From the NCBI GenBank assembly GCA_964615095.1, contig CAZTPX010000016.1, positions 1 through 64,000 on the forward strand: 64,000 bases of DNA, read 5' to 3'. A program made the translations under genes and the position numbers. Source of the DNA: JANXQG01 sp964615095. Lineage in GTDB: Bacteria > Planctomycetota > Planctomycetia > Pirellulales > Thermoguttaceae. Below, piece after piece: positions 42,932 through 51,791 of the stretch. The notes beneath the pieces were generated by a model. That model worked only from the letters and a program-made list of their open reading frames with translations. It did no database searches and was not told the DNA's origin. Position 1 is the first letter of the stretch, and the number at the start of each line of letters is the position of its first letter.

Positions 42932-44175
42932 GGGTCTTCTCCGCAAGTGGCCAGAACCGCACCGCTGTCAGTGTTGTCCTCGTCGTCTTCGTTGTCTTCC
43001 TCGGCGGGGGCCAAAGGTAGTTCGCAATAGAAGATGCAGCCCTTTTGCACGTTGTTTTCGGCCCAGATGCGGCCGTGGTGCCCGTCGACAATTTCGCGGC
43101 AGATCGCCAAGCCCAATCCCGTGCCTCCGCTGCCGGACTTTGTCTTGCTGGATTGAATGAATTTGCCGAAGATCAGTTCCAGCTCGTCGGGCGGGATGCC
43201 GGGCCCTTCGTCGCGGACGCTGATCAGGCAGGTCTTGCCCACGCGGCGGCTGTTGACGTGGATCGTACTACTTTGCGGCGAGAATTTGACCGCGTTGCTC
43301 AGCAGATTGCGGATGATCTGCTTGAATCGCTCTGGATCGGCCAGCACGATCGTGGGCTCATCCGGCTTGCGATAGGCGATGCAGATGCCTTTCCGCGAGA
43401 TCAGCGAACGGAACTCGTCGACGACGACTTCCACGAGGCCGTCCAAGGCCACGGGCTCCAGGTCGAACGTCATGCGTCCGGCTTCGAGTTTCGACAGGTC
43501 GAGCAAGTCGTTGACGAGATCCAGCAAGGTCTCGGCGCTGTGGCCGACGTTGTCGAAGAATTCCTTCAATTCGCCGCGATCGTCGGACTGGCACTCGTCC
43601 ACGCCGAAACGGGCGTAGCTCAAGATCCCGTGCAAGGGCGTGCGCAGCTCGTGTGAAATGTTCGCCAGGAATTCGCTCTTGGAGCGGTTGGCCGCCTCGG
43701 CCGCGTCGCGCTGCTCGACGATCACCTTCGAGAGGGCCAGCAACTGCGATTGGGCGATTAGCAAGGCGTGCGTATCCAGCAAGCGGAGATCGTTGCCGCC
43801 GTGGTCCACGAGGATCGGTTCGTAGGAGTGCTCGTTCGTCCGCGCCAAGGCAAGCTCGGCGGCGGCGTGGATCGAGCACTCCGCGGGCAGCCGCAAGAGT
43901 TCGATCGGCCAGTTGTTGAGAAACTCCTTGATCGGCTTCCGCAGGAACAATTCGCGGCAATAAGGCCCGCTCAGCCGGCGAAAGAACGTATCGCGGGCAA
44001 CGACCCCCAAGAGATTGCCGTCGGCCATCACGATCGCGCCGGGAAGATCCTGGCGGCGATCAAATTCGGCCTTGATCAACTCCGTCCGCGTATTGGCATC
44101 CACGCTCCAAACTACGGTCGGCAAGTCGGCTAAGGTGGAATTCACGTGGATCTTCTCGGGGTTCGATTGGTTCAT
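42928..44175 (-). CDS. Sensor histidine kinase with CBS-like N-terminal module
   Basis: 415 aa from the ATG at 44175 (MNQSNPEKIHVNSTLADLPT). Residues 10-150 look like a pair of CBS-type repeats (LPGAIVMADGNLLGVVARDT, LARTNEHSYEPILVDHGGND), as in kinases that sense ligands in the cytoplasm; no membrane segment is present. HisKA has SEFLANISHELRTPLHGIL. The ATPase domain shows IIRNLLSNAVKFSPQSS, VRDEGPGIPPDELELIFGK and GGTGLGLAICREIVDGH. An acidic tail (AEEDNEDDEDNTD) precedes the stop. It is the first gene of the cluster and is translationally coupled to the hybrid kinase. Confidence 0.9.
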   Translation of the reverse strand: MNQSNPEKIHVNSTLADLPTVVWSVDANTRTELIKAEFDRRQDLPGAIVMADGNLLGVVARDTFFRRLSGPYCRELFLRKPIKEFLNNWPIELLRLPAECSIHAAAELALARTNEHSYEPILVDHGGNDLRLLDTHALLIAQSQLLALSKVIVEQRDAAEAANRSKSEFLANISHELRTPLHGILSYARFGVDECQSDDRGELKEFFDNVGHSAETLLDLVNDLLDLSKLEAGRMTFDLEPVALDGLVEVVVDEFRSLISRKGICIAYRKPDEPTIVLADPERFKQIIRNLLSNAVKFSPQSSTIHVNSRRVGKTCLISVRDEGPGIPPDELELIFGKFIQSSKTKSGSGGTGLGLAICREIVDGHHGRIWAENNVQKGCIFYCELPLAPAEEDNEDDEDNTDSGAVLATCGEDP

Positions 44176-45068
44176 GATAGATCCCCGGGCTGCGGACGAT
44201 GGCATGCTTCCAAGGCCGTGCGAAACGGGGATCTACGGGTGAGTAGACCTGTCAGGAAAAATTCTTTTGAGTAGGGTGATCGTGACATCTTCGTCAGTGC
44301 GGGCAAGATCATAGGGTGTCGGACTGAGGTCATAAGCCACACAAACCTAGCACGGACCAACGGGGACCGTTTGTTAGAACTTTGTTTGGAACAAAACTGT
44401 CGCTGCCGGAAGTAAATTGCGCAACCCTCTATTCATTAGGGTTTGTAATGCAGCATGAAACCGGTTGATGGAGACGACCGCCAACTCGCCGGCCAATTGG
44501 CCAGCCCACTCAACTCGCTGCCTTCGCCAGTTCGCCACCGCCGCGGGGTGACCTGATGCAAATCCAATAATTTAGGTAACCTGAAGTTGTTGAGTTCCTT
44601 GTAATCGGTTGCGCATGGCCTTGGTCGTAACGTGGCGAACTTATGGCATTACGAGCAGACGGCTAGCAGTTGGCAAGCTGACGATCGAGCCGAGAACTCG
44701 CCTGGTAGGGCGGCGCGATGGGTGACCGGCAAGACCAGCGGCCTTCCGCCAGTTTTGCTCTTTGATTCCTTGATTTTCCTTGAATTATGGAAGCGGGCCT
44801 GTGTTCCGTTTCAAATATTCATCAGCGCGAGTGATGGATTTGCCAGGGATCTGCTTCGTCTTTTGAAACAGGCCGCGAAGATCGCGGGGAACTGGCCGCC
44901 TTTTCCCGCTGTGTTTTCGGGGTGGCACAAATCGCGGCCGGAAAAACAGTGATGAGCCTGTTTAAAAATTTGAAACAGATTGTTGCGCCTTCACCATGTC
45001 ACAAAATGGATGGGTTCAAAAATAATTCCGAGCGGCGGCCAAGCCGGCCTTGCAAGGCTTGCCAACTG
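44176..45068. other. Long spacer with no intact gene
   Basis: 893 bases between the kinase cluster and the CHAT remnant. It contains only short frames with no domain I recognise and no good ribosome binding sites. The left 200 bases should hold the promoter of the minus-strand signalling cluster. The right half has a lower GC content than the flanking genes and runs without a clear border into the degraded CHAT sequence, so it is probably decayed accessory DNA. Confidence 0.5.
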
Positions 45069-45435
45069 CTAGGCCGACTGTACTTCGAAAAACCGCGCCG
45101 TTCGAGCGAGTTGGGGCCGGTCGAGACCGATGCGGTCGCGGCCCCCAAGCTGGGCGATTTGCTCTCGGCCCACCAGATCCCGCTGGTGATCTTGGATGCC
45201 TGCCGCAGCGGCCGGGTCGATGAGTCCACGTTGCGGTCGGTCGCCCCGCGGCTGATCGAGGCTGGCGTCAGCAGCGAGCTGACCATGAGCCACGCCATCC
45301 ACGTGGAGGCGGCCCGCGTGCTGATGGAACGGTTCTACCGCGAGTGGTGGCCGGGCACAGGATCGGCCAGGCCCTCGACCTGGGCCGCGCGTCGAGCCCG
45401 ATCGCTGGATCGAGCCCGGTCCCGGCGGACGCACG
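45069..45435 (+). pseudogene. CHAT (caspase-like) domain remnant with two frameshifts
   Basis: Codons from 45069 read LGRLYFEKPRRSSELG, then APKLGDLLSAHQIPLVILDA, CRSG, and LIEAGVSSELTMSHAIHVEA ARVLMERFYREW in pieces. This is the second half of a CHAT protease domain, with the catalytic-Cys motif DACRSG. The His half is missing upstream. Homology then shifts to a second frame near 45345 (AGHRIGQALDLGRA) and to a third near 45392 (EPDRWIEPGPGGRTVPLVDW), which leads into the open frame starting at 45436. Two single-base indels therefore separate the CHAT part from the TIR part. Confidence 0.75.
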
Positions 45436-47007
45436 GTGCCGCTTGTCGATTGGTTCCTGCCGCAGTTCTACCAGCGGGGCGACGACCCGCGGTTGGATCC
45501 GCCGGGCACGAGTGTTGCCGTGGCCGCCGCTCCTGCAGCGCAGCCCGCCGATTCCGCCGCGTTCGACTTCTTCCTCAGCCACAACCACGCCAGCAAGCCG
45601 CGGGTCGAAAAGATTGCCGTGGCCCTGCGCGAGCGTGGCCTGCGGGCCTGGTACGATGCGTGGAACGTCGGCCGCGAACCAATCCAGGTCGCCGTGGAAA
45701 AGGGCATCGCGGCCAGCCGGTTCGTGATGATCTGCTGCACCCGCAAGGCGCTGGAGTCCGACTGGGTCGAGGCCGAACGGCAGATGGCCTATGCCAAGGA
45801 CGTCTTGGGCCGCAATATCCTGCCTGTACTGCTGGAGGACGTGGCCGATCGGTTGCTGCTGGGTCTGAAGACGGTCGACCAGGGACAGTTGGAGTGGCGC
45901 GATCCTGCCCCCTCCACACTGCACCGTATCTTGCGTCATCCCCGATATGTCGGAGCCTACGCTTATGGCCGCTCCCTCGTCGATCCGCGGCGGAAGATTC
46001 CCGGTCGGCCAGGCACCGGCCAGACTCGACTTCCCATGGACCGGTGGCGAGTGCTTCTTCATGACGTATTCCCGGCTTACATTACCTGGCAGCAGTACCT
46101 GGCGAACCAGGAGCGGCTGAAGCAAAACGCCTCCCAATTCGAGACGCTTGGGGCTCCTCGTGAGGGACCGACTCTGCTGGGAGGGCTTGTGACGTGTGCC
46201 GATCAGGCTGAGGAATCTGCTCCGCCCCGGCAGCACGCCCTGCGCCCCTTGCACATCTTGCTGGTCGAAGACCACGGTGTCACCGCGAAAATGATGCGCA
46301 TGATGCTCACCGCGGAAGGCCATTCAGTCGAATCCGCGGGGGACGTGGCCACGGCGATGCAACTGGCTAACCAACACGCCTTCGATCTGCTGGTTAGCGA
46401 TCTTGGGCTGCCGGACGGCAGCGGCCACGACCTGATGCGCGAACTACGCGAGCATGGGTACAAGTTCCCCGGTATCGCGCTGAGTGGCTACGGACAGGAG
46501 GATGACATCCAGCGAAGCCGCAAAGCGGGCTTTGCCGCCCATCTGACGAAGCCGGCCTCACGCGAAGCCGTGATTGAAGCTGTTGCGGCGGCTACGGCCG
46601 GGCAACCAGCGACGAATGCTACGGGGCCAACATCTGGCGCGGACACAACCGCGCGCGTCAACGCTGCGGTATTCGACGTTGATTCGGCACTCAAGCGATG
46701 CTTCGGGAAGCCCGCCTTCCTCAAGAATATGGCGAGCCATTTCCTGACGGAATCGCCGGCAATGCTTGGGCAGGTGCGCGAGGCACTTGACAGGCAAGAT
46801 GCGGCCGAAGTCGCCGCCACCGTCCATCGGCTCGCCGGGACGTTGGGATATCTGGGCGAGCCAGAAGCCCTCGCGGCGGCGCAGGAGGTCGTGAAGATTG
46901 GTAAATCCGGCGACCTCTCGCCAGCAGCCGAGGCCATTGCCCGCCTTGAGCAGAAGGTTGCTGGGTTGCGAGATGCCGTTTCGAAGTGGTCGCAGGTGAG
47001 CCAGTGA
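45436..47007 (+). CDS. Chimeric ORF: CHAT end - TIR - serine recombinase fragment - receiver - Hpt
   Basis: 523 aa from a GTG at 45436, without internal stops. Residues 1-20 (VDWFLPQFYQRGDDP) are the end of a CHAT protein. 42-139 is a TIR domain: FDFFLSHNHASKPRVEKIA, LRAWYDAWNVGREP, and SDWVEAERQMAYAKD with candidate catalytic Glu113. 150-253 matches the C-terminal recombinase domain of large serine recombinases: HRILRHPRYVGAYAYGR, HDVFPAYITWQQYLANQERL and GAPREGPTLLGGLVTC. 272-385 is a receiver (ILLVEDHG, LLVSDLGLPDGSG with Asp322, LTKP). 413-515 is an Hpt domain with His464 (TVHRLAGTLGYLG). It is unclear whether this is an expressed fusion or remnants that happen to be in frame. Confidence 0.7.
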   Translation: MPLVDWFLPQFYQRGDDPRLDPPGTSVAVAAAPAAQPADSAAFDFFLSHNHASKPRVEKIAVALRERGLRAWYDAWNVGREPIQVAVEKGIAASRFVMICCTRKALESDWVEAERQMAYAKDVLGRNILPVLLEDVADRLLLGLKTVDQGQLEWRDPAPSTLHRILRHPRYVGAYAYGRSLVDPRRKIPGRPGTGQTRLPMDRWRVLLHDVFPAYITWQQYLANQERLKQNASQFETLGAPREGPTLLGGLVTCADQAEESAPPRQHALRPLHILLVEDHGVTAKMMRMMLTAEGHSVESAGDVATAMQLANQHAFDLLVSDLGLPDGSGHDLMRELREHGYKFPGIALSGYGQEDDIQRSRKAGFAAHLTKPASREAVIEAVAAATAGQPATNATGPTSGADTTARVNAAVFDVDSALKRCFGKPAFLKNMASHFLTESPAMLGQVREALDRQDAAEVAATVHRLAGTLGYLGEPEALAAAQEVVKIGKSGDLSPAAEAIARLEQKVAGLRDAVSKWSQVSQ

Positions 47008-47023
47008 TTCCTGCATCCGCCCG

Positions 47024-47131
47024 TAACACTGCAGGGAACGCCCTCCGTGGCGTCCCACGGCCCGGAACGCCACGGAGGGCGTTCCCTACAGAATTTCGGC
47101 CGGTAGAAGTGTTACCGTGGTTTGAACCATG
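47024..47131. mobile_element. MITE-like palindromic element, copy 2
   Basis: GCAGGGAACGCCCTCCGTGG (47031-47050) is mirrored by CCACGGAGGGCGTTCCCTAC (about 47070-47089). The right flank continues AGAATTTCGGCCGG, then AAGTGTTACCGTGGTTTGAA and CCATG, nearly identical to 27351-27392. The left terminal repeat seen in copy 1 is missing; this end lies 17 bases after the stop codon of the chimeric ORF. Confidence 0.7.
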
Positions 47132-47229
47132 TCGCCAAACGGACAATTTATGCACCCTGCAAGTCGGTGTCGTTAATTGGTGACGGTGGACGCAAGAACC
47201 CGACCTACCAATCTTTTGCAACTTTATCC

Positions 47230-47859
47230 TTACAAGATCCGCACTTTGCGGCCTTCGACCCGCACCCGCCCTTGGGCGATAAGCTGGATGGCCTCGGGAT
47301 AGGCCTCGCACTCGGCCTCGAAGACCCGCGCGGCAAGCGTGTCGGCGGTATCGCCGTCCAGTACGGGGACGGCCTGTTGCAGGATCACCGGGCCGTGGTC
47401 GTACTGGTTGTCGGCAAAATGGACCGTGCAGCCGCTGATCTTGGCACCGTAGTCCAGCACGGCTTTGTGTACGTGGTGGCCGTAAAAACCCTGGCCGCAG
47501 AAGGCCGGAATCAGGCCCGGATGGATGTTCGTCACGCGATTGGCAAAGTCGTCGGCAATCGTCATTCGCTTGAGAAAGCCGGCCATCACCACCAGGTCAG
47601 CCCGCGCGGCGCGGCAGTGGTCAAAAATCGCCCGGCTGTACTCTTCCTGCGACGCGAAGCACTGCGACGGCACGACCGTCGTCGGGATACGGGCGTCGTG
47701 GGCGAATTGCAACCCGCGGGCAGCGGGACTGCTGGAAATGACCAGGACGATTTGAACGTGCAAACGCCCCGCCTCGATCTTTTCGATCAAGTTCTTCAAG
47801 GTCGTGCCGCCGCCGGAAATGAGTACGGCAATGCGGAAGGCAGAATCAGTAAGCGACAT
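47230..47859 (-). CDS. purN: Phosphoribosylglycinamide formyltransferase
   Basis: Third step of purine synthesis: transfers formyl from 10-formyl-THF to GAR. 209 aa, normal for PurN. Motifs are IAVLISGGGTTLKNLIEKI (phosphate-binding loop), ISSSPAARGLQFAHD, LVVMAGFLKRMTIADDF, TNIHPGLIPAFCGQGFYG with catalytic Asn-His, and ISGCTVHFADNQYDHGPVIL with the catalytic Asp. The end is RVRVEGRKVRIL. It is separated from ileS on the same strand by a long composite hairpin, so co-transcription is uncertain. Confidence 0.95.
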   Translation of the reverse strand: MSLTDSAFRIAVLISGGGTTLKNLIEKIEAGRLHVQIVLVISSSPAARGLQFAHDARIPTTVVPSQCFASQEEYSRAIFDHCRAARADLVVMAGFLKRMTIADDFANRVTNIHPGLIPAFCGQGFYGHHVHKAVLDYGAKISGCTVHFADNQYDHGPVILQQAVPVLDGDTADTLAARVFEAECEAYPEAIQLIAQGRVRVEGRKVRIL

Positions 47860-47926
47860 GGGAAGGAAAGGAAAACACGAAATCCGAATGCCGAAATCCG
47901 AAAGTAATTCAAAATGCTAAGGAGGA

Positions 47927-48093
47927 AACCACGAAACACACGAATGACACGAAAGAAATGCAATGACAGAAAAATGAGTGACAGAAATAGGCTTCCGGAC
48001 TGGGATGGTCTGTTCTGCTTTCAGACTATATTTCTGTCACCCATATTTCTGTCCTTCCTTTCTCCTTTCGTGTCGTTCGTGTATTTCGTGGTT
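47927..48093. repeat. Composite nested hairpin: ACCACGAAACACACGAA arms around GACAGAAAAATG arms
   Basis: Outer arms: 47927-47955 and 48065-48093, 27 of 29 bases complementary (AACCACGAAACACACGAA type). Inner arms: 47962-47989 (two tandem TGACAGAAA-type units) and 48027-48056 (the same two inverted). The inner pair matches the hairpin at 6458-6534. The centre is about 37 bases. The element fills most of the spacer between ileS and purN on the minus strand. Confidence 0.85.
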
Positions 48094-48104
48094 CTCCATC
48101 GTTT

Positions 48105-51100
48105 TCACTGGTTGACAACGCGAAGATAGAGTTGTGTCCGGTAATCGCCGATCTCGACCTCCACTGGCTCTACGCCGCTTATCGGCTCGAAGGAGATCGA
48201 CACGGCCAGCGTCTCGGTCATGATGTACTCGCAGAACTGCTCGATCGCCGCCCGCAGCTCCGCACTATCGGAGACGATGGCGATCTCGACGCGGTCGGTG
48301 AACTGGCAATTCATCGCCTTGCGGAGATCGTTGACCGTGCGGGCGAGCCCGCGCGCGATTCCTTCGCGAATCAGGTCCTCGTTCAGTTCGGTGGAAAGCA
48401 CCACGACGCAGGCGTTGCCCTGGGCCGCCGCCCAGCCTTCCTTGGCCTGTAGGCGGATCTGAATGTCGTCGGCATCGAGCACCACCGGACTGTCGGGCAA
48501 GGCGAGGGTAACCTTGCCCTGGCTCTTCAACTCGGCCAGCAGGGCGCCGCCGTCGGCCTGGGCCAGAAGCTTCTTCACAGGCGGCAGTCGCTTGCCCAAA
48601 CGCGGGCCAAGCCGCTTCAAGTCGGGCAACACCGTATAGATGATGTAATGATCGGCCCGCTCGGGAAACTCGACCTTCTTCACATTCAGTTCGCCGCAGA
48701 TCAACTCGGCGTGCTCTTCCAGCCAGGCCAAGTGCGTGCGGTCGGCCAAGATGACCTCGACCCTGGCCAACGGCTGGCGGACTTTGAGCTTGGCGCCCAT
48801 GCGGGCGGAAAGGCCCTGCGAAACGATCTCACGGACCAGTTTCATCTGGGCCGAGAGGGCCTCGTCGATCAGCGTGGCATCGCCGGTTGCGTAGTCGCAA
48901 AGATGGACGCTCTCAACAGGCGTAGTGGCGTGGGCTGCATCGGCAGGCGAGACGCCCGCACCACGGAAGGCGGCGACGGCCAGGTTCTGCCAAAGCTCCT
49001 CGGCCAGGAAGGGAACCATGGGGGCGATCAGTTTGGCGGTGGTCAAAAGGCATTCGTAGAGCGTCCAGTAGGCGTCGCGCTTGTCGGTGTCGTGTACGCT
49101 GCTCCAGAAGCGATCGCGGCTGCGGCGGACATACCAGTTGCTCAGGGCATCGACAAACTCGATCAACCGGCTGCAGGCGTTGAAGTTGTCGTAGTCGTCC
49201 ATCCGATCGACTACGGCAGCCGCCGTGCGGTTCAGTTCGCTGAGGATCCAGCGGTCCAATTCGCCACGCTCGCGCGGTGGACGGTAACTGCGGCCGGTAG
49301 CGAGTTCGTCGGGCGTCAGTTGGCCGGCATCGCCGGCAATCTCCGCAGCCGGATCAAAACCATCGATGTTGGCGTAGATCACGAAGAAGCTGTAGACGTT
49401 CCAGAGCCGCAAGAGGAACTCGGGGATCGTCTCCTTGATGGCCTGCTCGCTGTAGCGGATCGAGGTCCACGGTGGCTGATTGGCAAAAAAGTACCAGCGC
49501 AGGGCGTCGGCCCCGTAACGGTCGAAGATCTCCCGCGGCTCGCGATAGTTCCGCTTGCTCTTCGACATCTTCTGGCCGTCTTCCCCAAGCATCAACCCCA
49601 GCACGATGCAATTGCGGAAGGGATGCGGATAGGGGAACGTGGGCGTCGTGTCCCCCTCTCCCGCCGAGAGAGGATCGGCGTAAGACGCGATTGGGCCCAG
49701 ATCGGTATTACTCTGCAACCCGCCCTCACCCCCTGCCCCTCTCCCATCCTGCCGAGTACGGCAGGCAGGAGAGGGAAGCTCCCCACTCGGCTGCTTTCCA
49801 AACAACAACGTACTGATGGCCAACTGGCTGTAGAACCAGCCGCGGGTCTGGTCAATCGCTTCGCTGATGAAATCGGCGGGAAACTGTCCGCGGAATTGCT
49901 GCTTCGACGCTTCGCTGTGCGGATATCCCCACTGGGCGAATGGCATCGCGCCGCTGTCGAACCAGCAGTCGATCACGTCGGGCACACGGCGCATGCGTTT
50001 GCCCGGCACCCGCGGCGAATCGTAGGTCACGGCGTCGATATACGGCTTGTGGATCCGCAAGTGGTCGGCCAGCGCCGGGTTGGCCACTTTGGCCTTTTCC
50101 CAGACGTCAAAGCCCGCCGCCCCGGGCTTTTGCCGCAGTTCTTCATAGGAGCCGATGCCCTCCATGTAGCCGGTGGCTTCGCAAACCCAGATCGGCAGCG
50201 GCGTGCCCCAGTAGCGTTCCCGCGAGAGCGCCCAATCGACGTTCGATTCCAGGAAGTTGCCGAAACGCCCGTCGCGGATGTGCTCCGGCAGCCAATGGAT
50301 GAGGCGATTGTTGGCCAGCATCTCGTCGCGGAACTTCGTCGTGCGGATGAACCAGCTCTTCCGCGGATACTGGATGAGCGGGTCCTCTTCGGCCCGCCAG
50401 CAGAACGGGTATTCGTGCAGGTATTGTTCCTGGTGAAAGAGCAGGCCGCGACGTTTCAAGTCGCGGATGATGTCGCGATCGGCCTCCTTGACCCAGCGGC
50501 CCTGGTAATCGGGGGCCTCGGCGGTGAAGGTGCCATCGGGAGCAACTGCGTTGATAAGCTGCGGCCCTTGGCCATCGACGAACCGATCCTGCTCGGCCAG
50601 CAGAACGTCAAAGTCCACTTCGCCGAAGGCCGGGGCCTGATGGACGATGCCGGTGCCCGTATCTATGGTGACAAAGTCGGCCGCCACGACCCGCCAGGCG
50701 ATATGCTGCCGCCCGCCGGACTTGAGTTGGCCTTGGACCTCGCCAAACTGCGAGGAATAGTAGTAGAATGGGGCGCTGTACCGCTTGCCCACAAGGTCTT
50801 TGCCGTGGCAGGTGGCTTCGACTTCGAACTTGAGTTTCGTTTTCGCGGCAATTTGCTCGACAAGCGCCGACGCAATCCAAAAATAACCGTGAACTTCTTC
50901 GTCGTCGCTGGCAACGACTAGACTGTATTCGAGCGCCGGATGGACCGCGGCGAACTGATTACTCGGCAGCGTCCAGGGGGTCGTCGTCCATACGAGCAAA
51001 CTTGGACCGTGCGGCTTGCCGTCGTCACCCAGCAGCGGGAACTTCACGTAGACACTGGGGTCGGCCACTTCGCGGTAGCCTTGTCCGACCTCGCCGCTGG

Positions 51101-51668
51101 ACAGGGCCGTGCCACCCTGTGCCCACCACCAAACGATCTTGTGTCCCTGGTAGAGCAAGCCGCGCTCGAAGAATGTCGTCAGCGCCCACCAGACGCTCTC
51201 CACGTAGCTCTGGTGGAACGTGACATAGGCATCGTCGAGATGGATCCAGAAGCCCAGTCGCTCGGTCAGCTCTTCCCATTGTTGCATGTAGCGGAAAACG
51301 CTCTCGATACACTTGTGGATGAACGGTTCGACGCCGTAGGCCTCGATCTCCTCCTTGGCGTGGATGCCCAGTTCCTTGCAGACCTCGACTTCCACCGGCA
51401 GCCCATGCGTATCCCAACCGGCCTTGCGCTGACAGCAAAAGCCGCGCATGGTCTTGTAGCGGGGGAAGAGATCCTTGATCGACCGGGTGAGGCAGTGGCC
51501 GGGGTGCGGCAGGCCGTTGGCCGTAGGCGGACCTTCATAGAATACGAACGGCGGCGCGCCGACGCGGGCGGCCAGCGTTTTTTCGTAAATCTGCCGTTCC
51601 TTCCAGAAGCGGATGATCTTTTCTTCCTGCTGGGGCAGGGATACTGAGCTAGCAACGGGGTCGAACAT
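48105..51668 (-). CDS. ileS: Isoleucyl-tRNA synthetase
   Basis: Charges tRNA-Ile with isoleucine. 1187 aa from the ATG at 51668 (MFDPVASSVSLPQQEEKIIR), longer than the common 1040-1060. The class I signature is PPTANGLPHPGHCLTRSIKD (HIGH as HPGH), followed by GWDTHGLPVEVEVCKELG. The editing domain includes VWTTTPWTLPSNQFAAVHP. KMSKS is DGQKMSKSKRNYREPREI. The layout is that of the eukaryote-like IleS2 group, often linked to mupirocin tolerance. Residues about 626-677 are a low-complexity insertion built from an intergenic repeat, just before the KMSKS region. An N-terminal extension to 51704 was rejected. Confidence 0.94.
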   Translation of the reverse strand: MFDPVASSVSLPQQEEKIIRFWKERQIYEKTLAARVGAPPFVFYEGPPTANGLPHPGHCLTRSIKDLFPRYKTMRGFCCQRKAGWDTHGLPVEVEVCKELGIHAKEEIEAYGVEPFIHKCIESVFRYMQQWEELTERLGFWIHLDDAYVTFHQSYVESVWWALTTFFERGLLYQGHKIVWWWAQGGTALSSGEVGQGYREVADPSVYVKFPLLGDDGKPHGPSLLVWTTTPWTLPSNQFAAVHPALEYSLVVASDDEEVHGYFWIASALVEQIAAKTKLKFEVEATCHGKDLVGKRYSAPFYYYSSQFGEVQGQLKSGGRQHIAWRVVAADFVTIDTGTGIVHQAPAFGEVDFDVLLAEQDRFVDGQGPQLINAVAPDGTFTAEAPDYQGRWVKEADRDIIRDLKRRGLLFHQEQYLHEYPFCWRAEEDPLIQYPRKSWFIRTTKFRDEMLANNRLIHWLPEHIRDGRFGNFLESNVDWALSRERYWGTPLPIWVCEATGYMEGIGSYEELRQKPGAAGFDVWEKAKVANPALADHLRIHKPYIDAVTYDSPRVPGKRMRRVPDVIDCWFDSGAMPFAQWGYPHSEASKQQFRGQFPADFISEAIDQTRGWFYSQLAISTLLFGKQPSGELPSPACRTRQDGRGAGGEGGLQSNTDLGPIASYADPLSAGEGDTTPTFPYPHPFRNCIVLGLMLGEDGQKMSKSKRNYREPREIFDRYGADALRWYFFANQPPWTSIRYSEQAIKETIPEFLLRLWNVYSFFVIYANIDGFDPAAEIAGDAGQLTPDELATGRSYRPPRERGELDRWILSELNRTAAAVVDRMDDYDNFNACSRLIEFVDALSNWYVRRSRDRFWSSVHDTDKRDAYWTLYECLLTTAKLIAPMVPFLAEELWQNLAVAAFRGAGVSPADAAHATTPVESVHLCDYATGDATLIDEALSAQMKLVREIVSQGLSARMGAKLKVRQPLARVEVILADRTHLAWLEEHAELICGELNVKKVEFPERADHYIIYTVLPDLKRLGPRLGKRLPPVKKLLAQADGGALLAELKSQGKVTLALPDSPVVLDADDIQIRLQAKEGWAAAQGNACVVVLSTELNEDLIREGIARGLARTVNDLRKAMNCQFTDRVEIAIVSDSAELRAAIEQFCEYIMTETLAVSISFEPISGVEPVEVEIGDYRTQLYLRVVNQ
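49640..49795. repeat. Repeat inserted in frame in ileS
   Basis: On the plus strand the stretch contains CCCTCACCCCCTGCCCCTCT (about 49723-49742), an inner GCCGAGTACGGC palindrome and CCTCTCCCGCCGAGAGAGG. The translation is PSGELPSPACRTRQDGRGAG, GEGGLQSNTDL and SAGEGDTTPTF, unlike synthetase sequence. Homologous positions in other IleRS proteins join LLFGK directly to the FRNCIVLG region. A related block occurs inside the restriction-modification gene at 53671-53712. Confidence 0.7.
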
Positions 51669-51791
51669 GGTAAAATTGCGAAAATGAAGGCCCCAATCCC
51701 CCATTGGAACCAGGAGGCACGAGGGTAAACCTACAATAGAGCAAGCCGGGGCGGGACTTGCAAGGCCGTGTGCCGCCAGAGGGGTGCAATT

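Noticed and set aside
44632..44952. 106-codon open frame before the CHAT remnant
   Set aside because: No Shine-Dalgarno, no recognisable domain, and atypical codon use; treated as decayed spacer.
48648..50921. 757-codon open frame on the plus strand across ileS
   Set aside because: Antisense shadow of IleRS; no domain, no ribosome binding site.
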